From assembly GCF_022640935.1 (NCBI RefSeq), contig NZ_JALCCV010000017.1, positions 1 through 43,875 of the forward strand: 43,875 nucleotides of DNA. Direction: 5' to 3'. The stretch is from Bifidobacterium sp. (GTDB lineage Bacteria > Actinomycetota > Actinomycetes > Actinomycetales > Bifidobacteriaceae). Under the pieces are notes generated by a model. That model was not told the DNA's origin. It made no database searches and saw only the letters and a program-made list of their open reading frames with translations. Of this stretch, positions 43,122 through 43,875 are shown one piece after another (position 1 is the first letter of the stretch; each line of letters begins with the position of its first letter). A program made the translations under genes and the position numbers.

Positions 43122-43418
43122 GTCGGAGTGTCGAACCGTTAGCCAGACGGCCTGGTAGGCCGTCCGCAGGTTCAGCTGTCCTCAGGTTCAACCGAGTGAC
43201 CACCAAGGGCGCAGGGCTGAGCCATAAAGCAGGCAACGCGGCGCATTGCCTGTAGACGAAGTGAGGCTCCGGCAAGGAGCCGAAGGGCGGTGCCTCGGGC
43301 TGAGCTACGACCAGAGCGCAATCGGATCAGAAATCCAGCCACCCCAACCATCGAAGCGTTGGGCAACCGCCCTACCCCGAGAAGCACGCGAATCGCGGCA
43401 CAGTGGCACAATGGTGGC
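43122..43418. other. Noncoding interval upstream of pgm with several hairpins
   Basis: No supported gene. Self-complementary pieces include GACGGCCT/AGGCCGTC (about 43146-43163), GGCTCC/GGAGCC (about 43265-43280), CCCAAC/GTTGGG and AGGGCGGT with ACCGCCCT across about 85 bases. On the minus strand, TGAACCTGAGGACAGC and TGAACCTGCGGACGGC are tandem near-copies. I could not match RNase P RNA, SRP RNA, tmRNA or a tRNA. Confidence 0.4.
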
Positions 43419-43875
43419 ATGGTTGCAATTAATGCGGGCAAACCCGCCACCCCAGCTGATCTGATCGATGTTGATGAAGTCGTCGGCAAATATTACGACT
43501 GCATCCCCGACCCCGCGAACCTCGAGCAGCGTGTCTCCTTCGGTACCTCGGGGCACCGCGGCTCCTCGCTGAAGACCTCTTTCAACGAGGCCCATATCGT
43601 GGCCATTTCCCAAGCCATCGCCGAATACCGCAAGTCCGCCGGCGTCACCGGGCCACTGTACATCGGCCGCGACACGCATGCGCTTTCCGCGCCGGCACAG
43701 AAAACCGCCATCGAAGTGCTGGTCGCGAACGGCGTGCGTGTGCGCATAGACTCGCGCGACGACGTCGTGCCGACGCCGGTTATTTCGCAGGCCATTCTGA
43801 CTCATAATCGTGCGCAGGACGGCACGCAACGCTTCGCCGGCGAAGGATTGGCCGATGGCATTGTCGTCACCCCGT
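43419..43875 (+). CDS. pgm: Phosphoglucomutase, 5' part
   Basis: The first 152 codons, open at the window end. The phosphoserine motif [33 protein letters not shown] and [14 protein letters not shown] are those of the E. coli Pgm-type alpha-D-phosphoglucomutase, which links glucose-6-phosphate and glucose-1-phosphate. The start ATG 43419 gives [26 protein letters not shown] (43407-43412) lies 6 nt upstream and no ribosome site is visible. It is divergent from the PTS operon, which delivers sugar-phosphates. Confidence 0.93.
   Translation, partial: MVAINAGKPATPADLIDVDEVVGKYYDCIPDPANLEQRVSFGTSGHRGSSLKTSFNEAHIVAISQAIAEYRKSAGVTGPLYIGRDTHALSAPAQKTAIEVLVANGVRVRIDSRDDVVPTPVISQAILTHNRAQDGTQRFAGEGLADGIVVTP

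Noticed and set aside
43090..43275. Short minus-strand frame of 61 codons
   Set aside because: It overlaps the PTS promoter, has no ribosome site, and its product is built from the tandem 17-base repeat.
43122..43418. RNase P RNA or other housekeeping RNA
   Set aside because: The GAGGAAAGTCCGG and ACAGAA-type conserved blocks of RNase P RNA are absent, as are SRP RNA and tmRNA signatures.

Overview
The window looks like chromosome from a Bifidobacterium or a very close actinomycete. Reasons: high-GC coding DNA; the gene neighbourhoods thyA-folA, NlpC/CHAP hydrolases-serC-manA, phoU-gpmA and lysS; a PTS operon controlled by a BglG-type antiterminator; and starts that are often leaderless-looking or use GTG/TTG. 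This is inferred from gene content and protein character alone; no database was searched. Nearly all of it is ordinary core chromosome, with short accessory or decaying stretches.

Layout. Positions 1-5000: tRNA-Phe, a YccF-like membrane protein, a minus-strand thyA-folA-protein phosphatase cluster (folate/dTMP), an OsmC-like protein and a tandem universal stress protein. Positions 5200-10650: two secreted peptidoglycan hydrolases (NlpC/P60 and CHAP), serC, manA and a small membrane protein. Positions 10650-17100: a SenX3-like sensor kinase divergent from phoU, then gpmA, a MenA-type prenyltransferase and lysS. Positions 17100-20640: tRNA-Pro, an MFS exporter, a VOC protein and two repeat-rich noncoding intervals. 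Positions 20640-25550: a three-gene + strand cluster of unknown function (TPR/DUF4037, DUF4125, membrane alpha/beta hydrolase). Positions 25600-32000: a decayed MFS gene, then an envelope-stress-like module: two minus-strand membrane proteins (a PspC-domain protein and one carrying a pentapeptide minisatellite) divergent from a PspC-fused histidine kinase and its LuxR-type regulator. Positions 32000-36800: a HAD-like protein lacking catalytic residues, MgtC, a broken aminotransferase, a metallophosphoesterase, a decayed gene and a palindromic noncoding element. Positions 36800-43875: tRNA-Ser next to serS, a membrane-anchored lipid-kinase homologue, the antiterminator/PTS EIIBCA operon with its RNA switch, and the 5' part of phosphoglucomutase.

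Points most worth a second look: (i) the phoU-linked sensor kinase has Glu where the phospho-acceptor His belongs; (ii) three intergenic palindromic elements each built from repeats of its own short word, two of them sharing a GTGAGG core; (iii) the TPR-nucleotidyltransferase-fold/DUF4125/hydrolase cluster; (iv) a 15-bp minisatellite encoding Cys-containing pentapeptides; (v) about ten genes whose start codon lies 6-7 nt after a -10-like hexamer, suggesting leaderless transcripts; (vi) several genes in visible decay.
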